63,856 bases of DNA from positions 1-63,856 of the forward strand of contig CAXRIA010000047.1 of NCBI GenBank assembly GCA_964230805.1, written 5' to 3'. Below the pieces are notes generated by a model that was not told the DNA's origin, did no database searches, and worked only from the letters and a program-made list of their open reading frames with translations. Shown piece by piece: positions 33,266-42,463 of this stretch. A program made the translations under genes and the position numbers. The stretch is from Flavicella sp964230805. GTDB taxonomy: Bacteria; Bacteroidota; Bacteroidia; Flavobacteriales; Flavobacteriaceae. Each line of letters begins with the position of its first letter. The first letter of the stretch is position 1.

Positions 33266-34933
33266 CTACTTTTTCGATACCATACTTTCAGCCATACGGA
33301 CAGCGTTGTATGCATTTACAATTCTTCCAGTGACACACAATTCAGACAACGAAACCAAAACATCTGTTGTTCCTGGTTGGATGACTTTGAAAGGAATAAG
33401 TGTTCCAGAATTCATCAAAATACGCTTTACTTGTTTTGCCGAAAGCGCGGGGTAATAGGAACGGAGCAAGGCTGCTACCCCTGCCGTTGAGGGAGAAGCC
33501 ATGGAGGTTCCACTTAAAAACTGATACGAATTCTCTGTAACAGGCGCATAGATTTTTACCCCGGGAGCAAAAATGTCTACATTTTTTTTTCCATAATTTG
33601 AAAATGTAGCCAAGAGGTGTTCGTCGTAAGAAGAACTCATTGCCCCGACCGTAATCATATTGTCAGAAATTTCATTTGACAAGTCGGGTGCATCGTTTGG
33701 AAAGACACCCCTCTCATCAATATTTTGAGCGTCGTTTCCCGCTGCGTTTACAATCAATACGTCGTGTTTTTCCGCATACCGAATGGCTTCATAAACCCAT
33801 TCTACATTGGGAGAATACCCTTTTCCAAAACTTGTATTGATTACTTTCGCACCATTATCTACCGCATATTTGAATGCCAAAGCCACATCTTTGTCATACT
33901 CATCTCCATTGGGGACACAACGCACTGACATCAATTTTACATTCTTTGCGATTCCACTCATCTCATTTTTGTCATTTTTTTCTGCCAAAATAATGCCTGC
34001 CACATGTGTGCCATGAATTTCATCTTTTTGCCGGTTGCTTGGATCGCCATCTCCATAATTTGTCACTGACATATCAAACTCATCGTCTCCCAACAATGTG
34101 CTTCTCGGATTGAAATCTAAATTGTAAAAAGCATCTACTTTCGATGTGTAATAGTCAACCCCTTTTTTCAAATGAGACATTTCTTCTTGATAGGTGGTTC
34201 CCTCGGTCAATACTCGCAGGGTCATTTCTTTTTGTTTCGTTAGCACCTCATCTGTTGTTACAATGGCAGCCACATCCTCGAACGTATAGGCTTCTTTGCC
34301 CGTGCTATTTACCATGGCGTTGTGCACAGATTGATACATGTTGTAATAATTGGTGTACCTATTTTTACTTTCGGAAGCCTTGTCCAATTCGGCATCAAAC
34401 TCTTCCTTGAGTTTCATGTATTCTTGGTATTCTTTTTTATCAGCCTCTAAAATTTGATCTTCCGTTTTGCCTTCAAATTTTGGAGATTTTTGTTTTATAA
34501 TTCTAGTTATTTCTAGGTTTTCATCATAAATATCTCCTAAAAAATTCCAACCATGAATATCATCGATATAGCCGTTCTTATCATCATCAATGCCGTTTTC
34601 TGGTATTTCGTTTTCATTAATCCACAACATGTTTTGTAGTGCCTCATGTTTCAATTCTATTCCAGAGTCATTTACAGCTACGATAATTTCAGTTGCTTTT
34701 TTCCCTTCTAAAAATACATATGCTTTTCCAATACTCATTCCGGGAATGGTATCGGTTGCAAGATCAGCATGCCCCCATGTTTGTTTTTGAACTTCGGTAA
34801 GGTTTTCTTTTTTGGTTGGCAACTCAATAGCATTCAAAACGGCTTCGGGTACTGGTATGTTCCGAATGGATTTACAACTCCCGAAAAAAACTAAAAAGAG
34901 AACAGCGAAATGACTTGGATTAAAACGTTTCAT
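33266..34933 (-). CDS. S8 subtilisin-like serine protease, lipoprotein
   Basis: 555 residues. N-terminal lipobox VFFGSC (C20) suggests a lipid-anchored protein. Catalytic triad: D89 in VAVNDSGIE, H ~308 in IHGTHVAGII, S ~477 in SGTSMASPSTAG. A ~150-residue insertion rich in Glu/Lys separates the Asp and His blocks, with coiled-coil-like stretches. The gene lies 12 bp downstream of the MBL hydrolase and 25 bp upstream of the M1 peptidase, all on the minus strand, pointing to one extracytoplasmic proteolysis operon. Confidence 0.93.
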   Translation of the reverse strand: MKRFNPSHFAVLFLVFFGSCKSIRNIPVPEAVLNAIELPTKKENLTEVQKQTWGHADLATDTIPGMSIGKAYVFLEGKKATEIIVAVNDSGIELKHEALQNMLWINENEIPENGIDDDKNGYIDDIHGWNFLGDIYDENLEITRIIKQKSPKFEGKTEDQILEADKKEYQEYMKLKEEFDAELDKASESKNRYTNYYNMYQSVHNAMVNSTGKEAYTFEDVAAIVTTDEVLTKQKEMTLRVLTEGTTYQEEMSHLKKGVDYYTSKVDAFYNLDFNPRSTLLGDDEFDMSVTNYGDGDPSNRQKDEIHGTHVAGIILAEKNDKNEMSGIAKNVKLMSVRCVPNGDEYDKDVALAFKYAVDNGAKVINTSFGKGYSPNVEWVYEAIRYAEKHDVLIVNAAGNDAQNIDERGVFPNDAPDLSNEISDNMITVGAMSSSYDEHLLATFSNYGKKNVDIFAPGVKIYAPVTENSYQFLSGTSMASPSTAGVAALLRSYYPALSAKQVKRILMNSGTLIPFKVIQPGTTDVLVSLSELCVTGRIVNAYNAVRMAESMVSKK

Positions 34934-34945
34934 ATTTTTTTATTT

Positions 34946-35809
34946 TTATATCGTGAAATGGTCTCGAAAAGAAAATGTTTCCTTTAGACGAAACCCTTTT
35001 TCTGTTTGTTTAATTGTGCATAATTCATGGGAAGCATCGTGCTCTAAAAACAGCAAATATTCTTGTGCCACCGCTTCTTTCAAAAAACGTTCCTTTTCTT
35101 GCATTGTGAGCAATGGTCTCGTGTCATAACTCATTACATATGGCAAAGGAATATGTCCGATAGTCGGCAACAAATCAGCCACAAAAACAATGGTTTTTCC
35201 TTTGTATCGAATATGTGGCAGCATCTGTTTTTCTGTATGTCCGTCAACGGTTCGTATATCAAACCCTAAAGAGGTATTTTTCAAATAATTTTCCGTATTG
35301 CACGTTAAAAAGTTCAGTTGTCCGCTTTCTTGGATAGGCAGAATGTTTTCTGATAAAAAGGAAGCTTTTTCTCTTGGGTTGGGTTCAGTAGCCCAGTTCC
35401 AATGTTCTTGATTGGACCAAAATCGCGCGTTTTTAAAAGCAGGTTGGAAAAATGTTTTGGAAGCATTCCATTCGATACAACCTCCACAATGATCGAAGTG
35501 CAAATGGGTTAAAAAAACATCCGTAATGTCGTCTTTATGAAAACCGTAGTTGGACAAAGAACGCTCCAAAGTAATTTCTCTGGACACATCAAAATGGCCG
35601 AAAAAAGTGTCAGACTGCTTGTTCCCTATTCCCGTATCAATCAACAACAATCGTTTCCCATCTTCAATCAACAAAGAACGCAAAGAAATATCAATCTTGT
35701 TATTCGCATCTGCTGGATTTGTTCTTTGCCAAATACTTTTAGGAACTACGCCAAACATGGCTCCTCCATCAAGTTTGATACGTCCGGTTTCGATGGGATA
35801 AATTTTCAA
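34946..35809 (-). CDS. MBL-fold metallo-hydrolase
   Basis: 287 residues with the metallo-beta-lactamase motif HLHFDH (residues 102-107), a further His/Asp in TVDGHTEKQM (the GH region) and VADLLPTIGHI. Two zinc ions are expected. Substrate is not predictable: the family includes lactonases, phosphodiesterases and sulfatases. No signal peptide is present. The start is a TTG at 35809, giving the family-like N-terminus MKIYPIETGRIKLDGGAMFG. It begins a cluster with two peptidases. Confidence 0.88.
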   Translation of the reverse strand: MKIYPIETGRIKLDGGAMFGVVPKSIWQRTNPADANNKIDISLRSLLIEDGKRLLLIDTGIGNKQSDTFFGHFDVSREITLERSLSNYGFHKDDITDVFLTHLHFDHCGGCIEWNASKTFFQPAFKNARFWSNQEHWNWATEPNPREKASFLSENILPIQESGQLNFLTCNTENYLKNTSLGFDIRTVDGHTEKQMLPHIRYKGKTIVFVADLLPTIGHIPLPYVMSYDTRPLLTMQEKERFLKEAVAQEYLLFLEHDASHELCTIKQTEKGFRLKETFSFRDHFTI

Positions 35810-35944
35810 AGGCTTGTTTTTAACATTTATGATTGTGCACTTCCTACGAATATAAGCAATCCTTTCATTATTTCACTTGTGGTCGCTGAAGATTGCCATC
35901 GTTACAAAAATGCCACTTTTTTCGGAAGAAGAATGTTAAAGAAA

Positions 35945-35979
35945 TAAAAAAACCATCTTGATACAAGATGGTTTTTTTA
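35945..35979 (-). terminator. Intrinsic terminator after tRNA-Cys
   Basis: Arms AACCATCTTG (35951-35960) and CAAGATGGTT (35964-35973) with flanking A and T tracts, directly downstream of the tRNA gene on the minus strand. Confidence 0.9.
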
Positions 35980-35980
35980 G

Positions 35981-36051
35981 AGGCGTCGAGCGGATTCGAA
36001 CCGCTGTAGATGGTTTTGCAGACCACTGCCTAGCCACTCGGCCACAACGCC
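35981..36051 (-). tRNA. tRNA-Cys (anticodon GCA)
   Basis: Minus-strand cloverleaf: acceptor arm GGCGTTG / CGACGCC, D arm from GCCGAGTGGCTAGGC, anticodon loop CTGCAAA with GCA, T arm GGTTCGAATCC, discriminator U as expected for cysteine. The 3' CCA is not encoded. A terminator follows at once, so it is a single-gene unit. Confidence 0.95.
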
Positions 36052-36104
36052 ATTGAGGATGCAAATTTAGACATTTTTAGCCTTTGCACAAGAACTTTCA
36101 AAAA

Positions 36105-36464
36105 TTATTTTCGCTTTTGAGAAAGCACCACAGTCACCTGTTCTACGTCTCCTCCAATAGGAGGATTTATCTTCGAAACCGCAACTTTGATTTTTTTTAC
36201 CATTGGTATTTCAACCAAAACCCGATCCATAATTCTTTGCGCTACATGTTCCAAAAGTTCCGAACGAATCGCCATCTCTTGTTTTGCTATCAAATTCAAA
36301 TGCACGTAGTCTACTGTGTCAGACAATTGATCACTTCTAGAAGAGTTTTCAAGATCTGCTTTTGCCACCATATCAACCCGATAATCTGAGCCTATTTTTG
36401 CCTCTTCTTCCAAACAGCCATGATAGGCATATACGCGTATGTTCTCGACTTTAATTGTTCCCAT
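36105..36464 (-). CDS. folB: Dihydroneopterin aldolase
   Basis: 119-residue enzyme of folate synthesis: converts 7,8-dihydroneopterin to 6-hydroxymethyl-dihydropterin and glycolaldehyde. Family features are the start GTIKVENIRVYAYHGCLEEE, the middle DTVDYVHL and the end segment VSKINPPIGGDVEQVTVVL. The ATG at 36464 is chosen because a TAAATTTG promoter (36485-36492) lies inside the longer frame and homologues start here. It diverges from glnS. No other fol gene is in view. Confidence 0.94.
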   Translation of the reverse strand: MGTIKVENIRVYAYHGCLEEEAKIGSDYRVDMVAKADLENSSRSDQLSDTVDYVHLNLIAKQEMAIRSELLEHVAQRIMDRVLVEIPMVKKIKVAVSKINPPIGGDVEQVTVVLSQKRK

Positions 36465-36484
36465 TCTTTGGTTTTGTTTGATTG

Positions 36485-36492
36485 CAAATTTA
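36485..36492 (-). promoter_or_regulatory. Bacteroidota-type promoter (-7 box) of folB
   Basis: Minus-strand TAAATTTG, 20 bp before the folB ATG. Confidence 0.65.
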
Positions 36493-36654
36493 CGGAAACT
36501 CAAACAAGAACCTTCTTCGATACTTAAAAAATACAAATCGAAACATATGATCTGCTATTTTTCAGGGCTTTGAACAAAATGAAGGCTCCGCAATCGATCC
36601 ACTTCATTCAAAACAATGGCTTGTAGAATTCCCTATTTTTTATTCTATTTTCTT

Positions 36655-36662
36655 TAAATTTG
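36655..36662 (+). promoter_or_regulatory. Bacteroidota-type promoter (-7 box) of glnS
   Basis: TAAATTTG matches TAnnTTTG, 31 bp before the glnS ATG. Confidence 0.65.
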
Positions 36663-36693
36663 CAGCTTTAGAAACCCTTTCAACTCGTTGAAG

Positions 36694-38787
36694 ATGACAG
36701 ATGAAAAAAAGTCTTTGAACTTTATTGAACAAATCATTGAAGAAGATCTCAAAAATGGTTTGTCTCCTCAAAAATTGCGTTTTCGTTTTCCACCTGAACC
36801 CAATGGATACTTGCACATTGGCCATGCGGCTTCTATTTGCCTGAATTTTGGTTTGGGACTAAAATACAACGCGCCAGTAAACCTGCGATTTGACGATACC
36901 AATCCTGCCAAAGAAGAACAAGAATATGTCGATGCCATTCGCAGAGATGTAAAATGGCTCGGATTTGAATGGGATCAAGAATTTTTCTCTTCTGATTATT
37001 TTCAACAACTCTACGATTGGACACTCCAACTCATTAAAGAAGGCAAGGCGTATGTTGACAATCTTTCTTCGGAAGAAATGGCTCTGCAAAAAGGAACCCC
37101 AACAGAACCCGGAACCAATAGTCCCAATAGAAACCGTTCCATTGAAGACAATTTGGCCTTGTTTCAAAAAATGAAAAATGGTGATTTTGAAGAGGGTTCT
37201 CACGTTTTACGTGCGAAAATAAATATGCAACACGTCAACATGCACATGCGAGATCCAATTATGTATCGTATTCTTAAAAAGGAACACCACAGAACCGGAA
37301 ATGATTGGTGTATCTATCCGATGTACGATTGGACTCATGGTGAATCGGATTATTTGGAACAAATTTCGCATTCTATCTGTACGTTGGAATTTAAAAGCCA
37401 CCGAGATTTATACGACTGGTATGTCGATCAAATAAGAGATCCAAAAAAACTAAGACCCAAACAACGAGAATTTGCACGTAGAAATTTAAGTTATACGGTA
37501 ATGAGCAAACGGAAATTATTGCAATTGGTTGATGAAAACATCGTCAAGGGTTGGGATGATCCGCGGATGCCCACCATATCGGGTTTGAGAAGAAGAGGAT
37601 ACACCCCTGCTTCCATTCGAAAATTTAGTGAAACTGCAGGTATTTCGAAAAGAGACAATGTCACTGATGTTGCTTTGTTAGAATATTGTATCAAAGATGA
37701 TTTGAACAAAACAGCTCCACGTGTGATGGCTGTGTTAGATCCTTTAAAACTAATCATCACCAATTATCCCGAAGGAAAAGAAGAGTGGGTAACTGCCGAA
37801 AACAATCCTGAGGATCAAAGCGCAGGTAGCAGAGAAGTTCCTTTTTCAAGAGAGATTTATATTGAACGAGAAGATTTTAGAGAACAGGCAAACAAAAAAT
37901 TCTTCCGTTTGAAATTGGGCGGTGAAGTCCGTTTGAAAAACACCTACATCATCAAAGCCAACCATGTTGTAAAAGATGCCGAGGGAAACATCACAGAAGT
38001 GCATTGTACCTACGACGAAGATTCAAAAAGTGGTAGCGGTACCGAAGCGAGCAAGCGAAGAGTCAAAGGGACCCTGCACTGGGTGTCCATAAAACATGCC
38101 GAAAAAGTGGAGGTTCGTTTGTACGACCGACTGTTTACAGAGGAAGCGCCCGACGGCCACAAAGAAAGAGATTTCAAAGAATTTATAAACCCAAACTCCT
38201 TGTCAATTGGAAGTGCCTTTGTAGAGCCGAGTTTGAAAAATGCGCAAATAGGAGACAAATTTCAATTCCAAAGAAAAGGTTATTTCTGTGTTGATACAGA
38301 GGCTTCTGAGGGTCAATTAATTTTCAACAAAACCGTTGGTTTGACTGATACTTTCGCTAAAATTGAAAAAAAAGCCAAAAGTCCCGCCAGAAATGAATCT
38401 TTTGAAAAAGTTGGACCTCTTGCCGGGAAATATTTGAAAGCTCGAAGCGATGAGGAAAGAAATACTTTGAAAGAAAGCATTGCTGAATTAGGCAAAAACA
38501 TTCCTTTTGAAGCTTTGCTTGCGCCCATGGAAATTGCAAAATCAAACAAGGAAATTTTAGCATGCCTTTTAACTTTGGCAACAGGGATTGAAAGTAAAGA
38601 AGATGAAATCTTACGAAAGTTTGCACAAAATACACTTGGAACCAACAACAGCACGCTCAAAGTAGAGGCTATCAAATACCTGTTGAAAAATAATTGGCTA
38701 AAAACCCAATTAAAAGATTCTTTGCAAACCCTAAAAACCGAAGATAAAAATCCATTTGTCCGAAGCTTGTTAGAAGAAAATCTGTAA
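36694..38787 (+). CDS. glnS: Glutaminyl-tRNA synthetase with helical C-terminal extension
   Basis: Class I synthetase charging tRNA-Gln. The HIGH motif is in PPEPNGYLHIGHAAS (~residue 34-48) and the KMSKS-equivalent VMSKRKL at ~270. The catalytic and two anticodon-binding barrels end at ~residue 560, the size of E. coli GlnRS (554). About 137 further residues follow (from AKSPARNESFEK), predicted helical with HEAT-like or YqeY-like character; function unknown. The start ATG at 36694 is preferred over a TTG two codons earlier. Monocistronic, divergent from folB. Confidence 0.96.
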   Translation: MTDEKKSLNFIEQIIEEDLKNGLSPQKLRFRFPPEPNGYLHIGHAASICLNFGLGLKYNAPVNLRFDDTNPAKEEQEYVDAIRRDVKWLGFEWDQEFFSSDYFQQLYDWTLQLIKEGKAYVDNLSSEEMALQKGTPTEPGTNSPNRNRSIEDNLALFQKMKNGDFEEGSHVLRAKINMQHVNMHMRDPIMYRILKKEHHRTGNDWCIYPMYDWTHGESDYLEQISHSICTLEFKSHRDLYDWYVDQIRDPKKLRPKQREFARRNLSYTVMSKRKLLQLVDENIVKGWDDPRMPTISGLRRRGYTPASIRKFSETAGISKRDNVTDVALLEYCIKDDLNKTAPRVMAVLDPLKLIITNYPEGKEEWVTAENNPEDQSAGSREVPFSREIYIEREDFREQANKKFFRLKLGGEVRLKNTYIIKANHVVKDAEGNITEVHCTYDEDSKSGSGTEASKRRVKGTLHWVSIKHAEKVEVRLYDRLFTEEAPDGHKERDFKEFINPNSLSIGSAFVEPSLKNAQIGDKFQFQRKGYFCVDTEASEGQLIFNKTVGLTDTFAKIEKKAKSPARNESFEKVGPLAGKYLKARSDEERNTLKESIAELGKNIPFEALLAPMEIAKSNKEILACLLTLATGIESKEDEILRKFAQNTLGTNNSTLKVEAIKYLLKNNWLKTQLKDSLQTLKTEDKNPFVRSLLEENL

Positions 38788-38861
38788 GCCATTTTTTTCT
38801 TCAAAATTCTGAGAACGGAATCACAAACTGCGCAAAGCAATTTTGTTTTACACTTTTATTG

Positions 38862-40178
38862 TTAAAACAAGGACAGTGATTTTTCAACTGTTTTGTAAAT
38901 TTTTTGCAATTCATCGGTTGAAATGACAAAAGGTGGCAATATGTAAATCGTGTTTCCCAAAGGACGCAGATTTACCCCATTCTCCATGAAAAAAGAGAAC
39001 AATTGATCTCTTAATTTCCCATAACGATCCATTTCGACATCCAAATCCAAAGCGACAATAACCCCAAGTTGTCGCGTGGCTCTTACTTTGGAATGTTGCT
39101 TCATCTTTGCTTCAAAAAGCCGATGCTGTTCGGAAATTCTTTTAATGTTTTCCTGCATTTCCTCTGAAACCAACAAATCAACCCCTGCTGAAATTGCAGT
39201 GCATCCCAATGGATTTGCAGAATAGGTATGGCCATGAAAAAATCCTTTTCCAATATCGTCTGCTAAAAACGCATTGTACACCTCTTGACTACAGGTTGTC
39301 AAAGCCATGGGCACCACGCCTCCTGTCAATGACTTGGACAAACACATGATATCAGGGTTGTTTTGTAAATAATCAGATGCAAAATACTTTCCCGTTTTCC
39401 CAAAACCCGTCATTACCTCATCCGCAATGGTAATTACCTCATGTTGCTTTGCAATTGCCATCAACTCGTCTAATAATGTTGCCTCATACATTTTCATGGC
39501 TGCAGCTCCTTGCACCAAGGGCTCAAAAATGAACGCAGCGACTTCTCCTGAGGCAACCAAGGATGTGAACTTCCTTTTTACCGCTTCAAAATTTTCTTGA
39601 TTGGGCACTGAAATCCTGTCTATATTCAATAAAAAATCTTCAAAAGGACCATTGTAAACCGACAAACCCGAAACAGACATCGCGCCAAAAGTATCTCCAT
39701 GAAACGCATGCTCCAATGCGATGATTTTAGATTTTTTTTCTCCCTGGTTGAAGTGGTACTGCAACGCCATTTTTATCGCAATATCTACAGAGGTAGATCC
39801 ATTGTCAGAAAAAAATATTTTTTGCTGGTTTTTCGGAAGAATCCCCATCAATTTTTCGGCCATTTTTACCGCAGGTTCATGAGTGAACCCACTAAAAACT
39901 ACCTGATCTAATTTTGACAATTGCTCGGTTATTTTTCGGGTGATGTACGCATTGCAATGTCCATACATACATGTGTACCAGGAAGCAATTCCATCAATAT
40001 AAGAATTGCCATCCTCGTCGTATAAAAACACCCCTTTCGCTGATGTAATTGCCAAATGCTTGGCGTGCAACTTGTGCTGTGTCAAAGGATGCCACAAATG
40101 CTTTTGATCTCTTTGTGACAACGTTGCACCTCTTTTGCCATTTGCCTTTTCCGAATTTGTTTTTTCCTTCATCCTCAT
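38862..40178 (-). CDS. bioA: Adenosylmethionine-8-amino-7-oxononanoate aminotransferase
   Basis: PLP enzyme converting KAPA to DAPA with S-adenosylmethionine as amino donor. Class III aminotransferase features: KHLWHPLTQ and IASWYTCMYGH near the N-terminus, ALEHAFHGDTFGAMSVSG, the ADEVMTGFGKTG segment with PLP-binding Asp, and the Schiff-base lysine K282 in LSKSLTGG. 438 residues is normal. Third gene of bioF-bioD-bioA (22 bp after bioD). Confidence 0.97.
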   Translation of the reverse strand: MRMKEKTNSEKANGKRGATLSQRDQKHLWHPLTQHKLHAKHLAITSAKGVFLYDEDGNSYIDGIASWYTCMYGHCNAYITRKITEQLSKLDQVVFSGFTHEPAVKMAEKLMGILPKNQQKIFFSDNGSTSVDIAIKMALQYHFNQGEKKSKIIALEHAFHGDTFGAMSVSGLSVYNGPFEDFLLNIDRISVPNQENFEAVKRKFTSLVASGEVAAFIFEPLVQGAAAMKMYEATLLDELMAIAKQHEVITIADEVMTGFGKTGKYFASDYLQNNPDIMCLSKSLTGGVVPMALTTCSQEVYNAFLADDIGKGFFHGHTYSANPLGCTAISAGVDLLVSEEMQENIKRISEQHRLFEAKMKQHSKVRATRQLGVIVALDLDVEMDRYGKLRDQLFSFFMENGVNLRPLGNTIYILPPFVISTDELQKIYKTVEKSLSLF

Positions 40179-40200
40179 GAGCAGTTCTTTCTATCTATTT

Positions 40201-40815
40201 TTACAAATCCAACAATTTTTCACGAAACAAATCCGCATAACGTTTGATCACTTCTTTGTTTATTTCTGCTTCGTCTGCTACGCGACCAATGACGGAAACT
40301 CCTGTCATTTTTTTAATAATGGACTCTGTGCTAGGATGCTCGTCTCCACTGAAAATAACAGCAATTTCAAACCCTCTTTCCTGTAATATTTTCAAAGTCA
40401 TCAAGGTATGATTGATACTTCCTAGGTAATGTCTTGATACTACAATCACCTTACAATCCTCAGTAATAAGATCTGCGATTGTGTGGTTATCATTTAGGGG
40501 GACTAACAAACCTCCTGCGCCTTCAATCACCAAATGATTTTTTGTTTTTGGAGGCTTGATGGCATCCACCTCAATGAGAACCTTATCTATTTCCGCGGCA
40601 GCATGCGGACTCATTGGCGTATGCAGAGCATAGGCATTTGGATGGCATTTTGATTTTTTATTTGAAATCAATGCCTTGACTTTGTGTGTGTCTGAAAAAT
40701 CCAACTCTCCCGCTTGAACAGGTTTCCAATAATCGGCCTCCAAAGCCTCTGTTACGATTGCTGAAATCAATGTTTTTCCAACTTCTGTAGAAATGCCCGT
40801 AATAAAAATTTTCAT
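40201..40815 (-). CDS. bioD: Dethiobiotin synthetase
   Basis: ATP-dependent closure of the ureido ring of dethiobiotin from DAPA and CO2. N-terminal P-loop variant GISTEVGKT (~7-15), KPVQAGE substrate segment and VIEGAGGLLVPLN are all family motifs. 204 residues, slightly shorter than E. coli (225). Between bioF (91 bp gap) and bioA. Confidence 0.96.
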   Translation of the reverse strand: MKIFITGISTEVGKTLISAIVTEALEADYWKPVQAGELDFSDTHKVKALISNKKSKCHPNAYALHTPMSPHAAAEIDKVLIEVDAIKPPKTKNHLVIEGAGGLLVPLNDNHTIADLITEDCKVIVVSRHYLGSINHTLMTLKILQERGFEIAVIFSGDEHPSTESIIKKMTGVSVIGRVADEAEINKEVIKRYADLFREKLLDL

Positions 40816-40906
40816 CGGTTTATTTGTGTTGTCTTCGCTCCATTACACAGGCACAAATTTCTTGTCTTTTTGTACTTCTCAGAGGGCAATGGACCTTGTC
40901 TTTTTC

Positions 40907-42034
40907 CTAGACAAAAGTAGCCAATAGTTGCAATACTTTTGCTATTTCTTCTTTTCTATTGTAACTGTGTAAACAAAACCTCAAGCGTTCCTTTCCCTTT
41001 GGCACTGTTGGCGACAAAATAGGTTTTAACTGGTACCCTTCGTTTTGTATGCTTGTCGCGATATTCTTCACTTTTTTGTTTCCTGAAATCAAACAACACT
41101 GAATGGCACTATCGCTTTCAACAAACAGATGCTGCAGCTTATTCTTCAAAATTTCCTCTTTAAAAAAGAAAATGTTTTTTTTCAAGGCTGTTCTTTCCTC
41201 AGAAATACACAACTCCTGATATGCTGCAGAAATGATTGCCACAGAATGCAGCGATGCTGCGGTGGTATAAATAAACGAACGTGAAAAATTAACCAAGTAA
41301 TCTTTGAGTTCGTTGGAACCTAAAACAACAGCTCCGTGACATCCAAGCGCTTTTCCAAATGTATGCACTCGTGCAAACACTTTGTCTTCCAGTTGCATTT
41401 CTTGTAAAATTCCACCACCCTTTTCGCCAAAAATTCCATTCGAATGTGCTTCGTCAACAATCAAAAAACAGTTGTTTTCAACTGAAAAATTTACCAACTC
41501 ATTCAGCGGAGCACGGTCTCCGTCCATCGAATAGACAGATTCTACCGCAATATAAACTGGACCGGTTACTTTGTTCCGTTTTTTTTGTAAATCTTCCAAA
41601 CAATTGTGTTTGAATTTAAACGCTTTGGCATGGGATAGACGAATGCCATCTCGTATGGAGGCATGAATCAATTCATCATAAAAAATTGTCGCTCCTTTTT
41701 GAAGTACGGCCGAAAACAAACCGACATTGGCGTCATAACCTGAATTGTACAGCAAGGCGGCTTCACTCTTATGAAAAAGAGCCAACTCTCTCTCGACGCT
41801 TTCATGAAGTGAGTGATTCCCGGAAAGCAAGCGCGCACCTGTACTTCCATTTTTGAAACAATTCTGAGAAAGAATTTCCGTAGCAATGTTTAGAATCGAT
41901 TGTTTTTTAGAAAAACCCAGATAATCATTGGAAACAAAATCTACGCCTGAGGATCGTTTCGTCAAATTTCGAAAGGAATCGTCTTCCTTTCGTTGGTTGA
42001 TTTTTCTTGTCAATTCTTCTGGAAATCTCTTCAT
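40907..42034 (-). CDS. bioF: 8-amino-7-oxononanoate synthase
   Basis: PLP-dependent condensation of pimeloyl-ACP (or -CoA) with alanine. The PLP lysine ~K228 is in HTFGKALGCHG; other motifs are NDYLGFS, GSTGARLLSGN, VYSMDGDRAPL and DEAHSNGIFG. 375 residues from the ATG at 42034. A frame-compatible upstream extension to 42121 is rejected because it contains the promoter (TTG at 42087-42089, 18-base spacer, TACATTTG at 42061-42068). First gene of bioF-bioD-bioA. No bioC, bioH or bioW is in the window. Confidence 0.95.
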   Translation of the reverse strand: MKRFPEELTRKINQRKEDDSFRNLTKRSSGVDFVSNDYLGFSKKQSILNIATEILSQNCFKNGSTGARLLSGNHSLHESVERELALFHKSEAALLYNSGYDANVGLFSAVLQKGATIFYDELIHASIRDGIRLSHAKAFKFKHNCLEDLQKKRNKVTGPVYIAVESVYSMDGDRAPLNELVNFSVENNCFLIVDEAHSNGIFGEKGGGILQEMQLEDKVFARVHTFGKALGCHGAVVLGSNELKDYLVNFSRSFIYTTAASLHSVAIISAAYQELCISEERTALKKNIFFFKEEILKNKLQHLFVESDSAIQCCLISGNKKVKNIATSIQNEGYQLKPILSPTVPKGKERLRFCLHSYNRKEEIAKVLQLLATFV

Positions 42035-42060
42035 CTTGAACACAAACCTATTTGCTTTGA

Positions 42061-42089
42061 CAAATGTACTAGGTTTTACCCAAAAACAA
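42061..42089 (-). promoter_or_regulatory. Bacteroidota-type promoter of the bioFDA operon
   Basis: Minus-strand TTG (42087-42089), 18-base spacer and TACATTTG (42061-42068); ATG of bioF 26 bp downstream. It lies just past the atpDC terminator. Confidence 0.75.
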
Positions 42090-42104
42090 GAAAACTTTAA
42101 AAAA

Positions 42105-42140
42105 CAAAAAACTCCAAGCAAACCTACTTGGAGTTTTTAT
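42105..42140 (-). terminator. Intrinsic terminator of atpDC
   Basis: Arms ACTCCAAG (42111-42118) and CTTGGAGT (42127-42134) with a minus-strand T-rich tail; 25 bp after the atpC stop. Confidence 0.85.
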
Positions 42141-42158
42141 TCAAAATTTTTAAGATCG

Positions 42159-42437
42159 TCAATCCACAAGAACCACAACCTTGTTGTCTTTCATTTCTAT
42201 AGTACCACTAGAAATGGCCAAAACGTATTGATTGTTTTCATTAGAAAAATAAGACTGATAGGCTTCTTGAATTTCTATCGTTTCACCTTGAATACGAATA
42301 TTTCCTTGTCCCAATACAGAAACAATGGCTGCATGATTATTCAATAGTTGAAATTCACCATTGATTCCTGGAACAGATACAGAAGCCACTTCTTGACTAA
42401 AAAGGGTAGCTTCTGGGGATACAATTTCTAAAAACAT
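42159..42437 (-). CDS. atpC: F1Fo ATP synthase subunit epsilon
   Basis: 92-residue rotor subunit consisting of the N-terminal beta-sandwich only (MFLEIVSPEATLFSQEVASVSVPGINGEF; short match PGINGEFQLLNNHAAIVS). The C-terminal helical hairpin that inhibits ATP hydrolysis in E. coli is missing, which is common in this phylum. 26 bp downstream of atpD. Confidence 0.96.
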   Translation of the reverse strand: MFLEIVSPEATLFSQEVASVSVPGINGEFQLLNNHAAIVSVLGQGNIRIQGETIEIQEAYQSYFSNENNQYVLAISSGTIEMKDNKVVVLVD

Positions 42438-42463
42438 ACTTGTTCTCGTATTTATTCTTTTGT

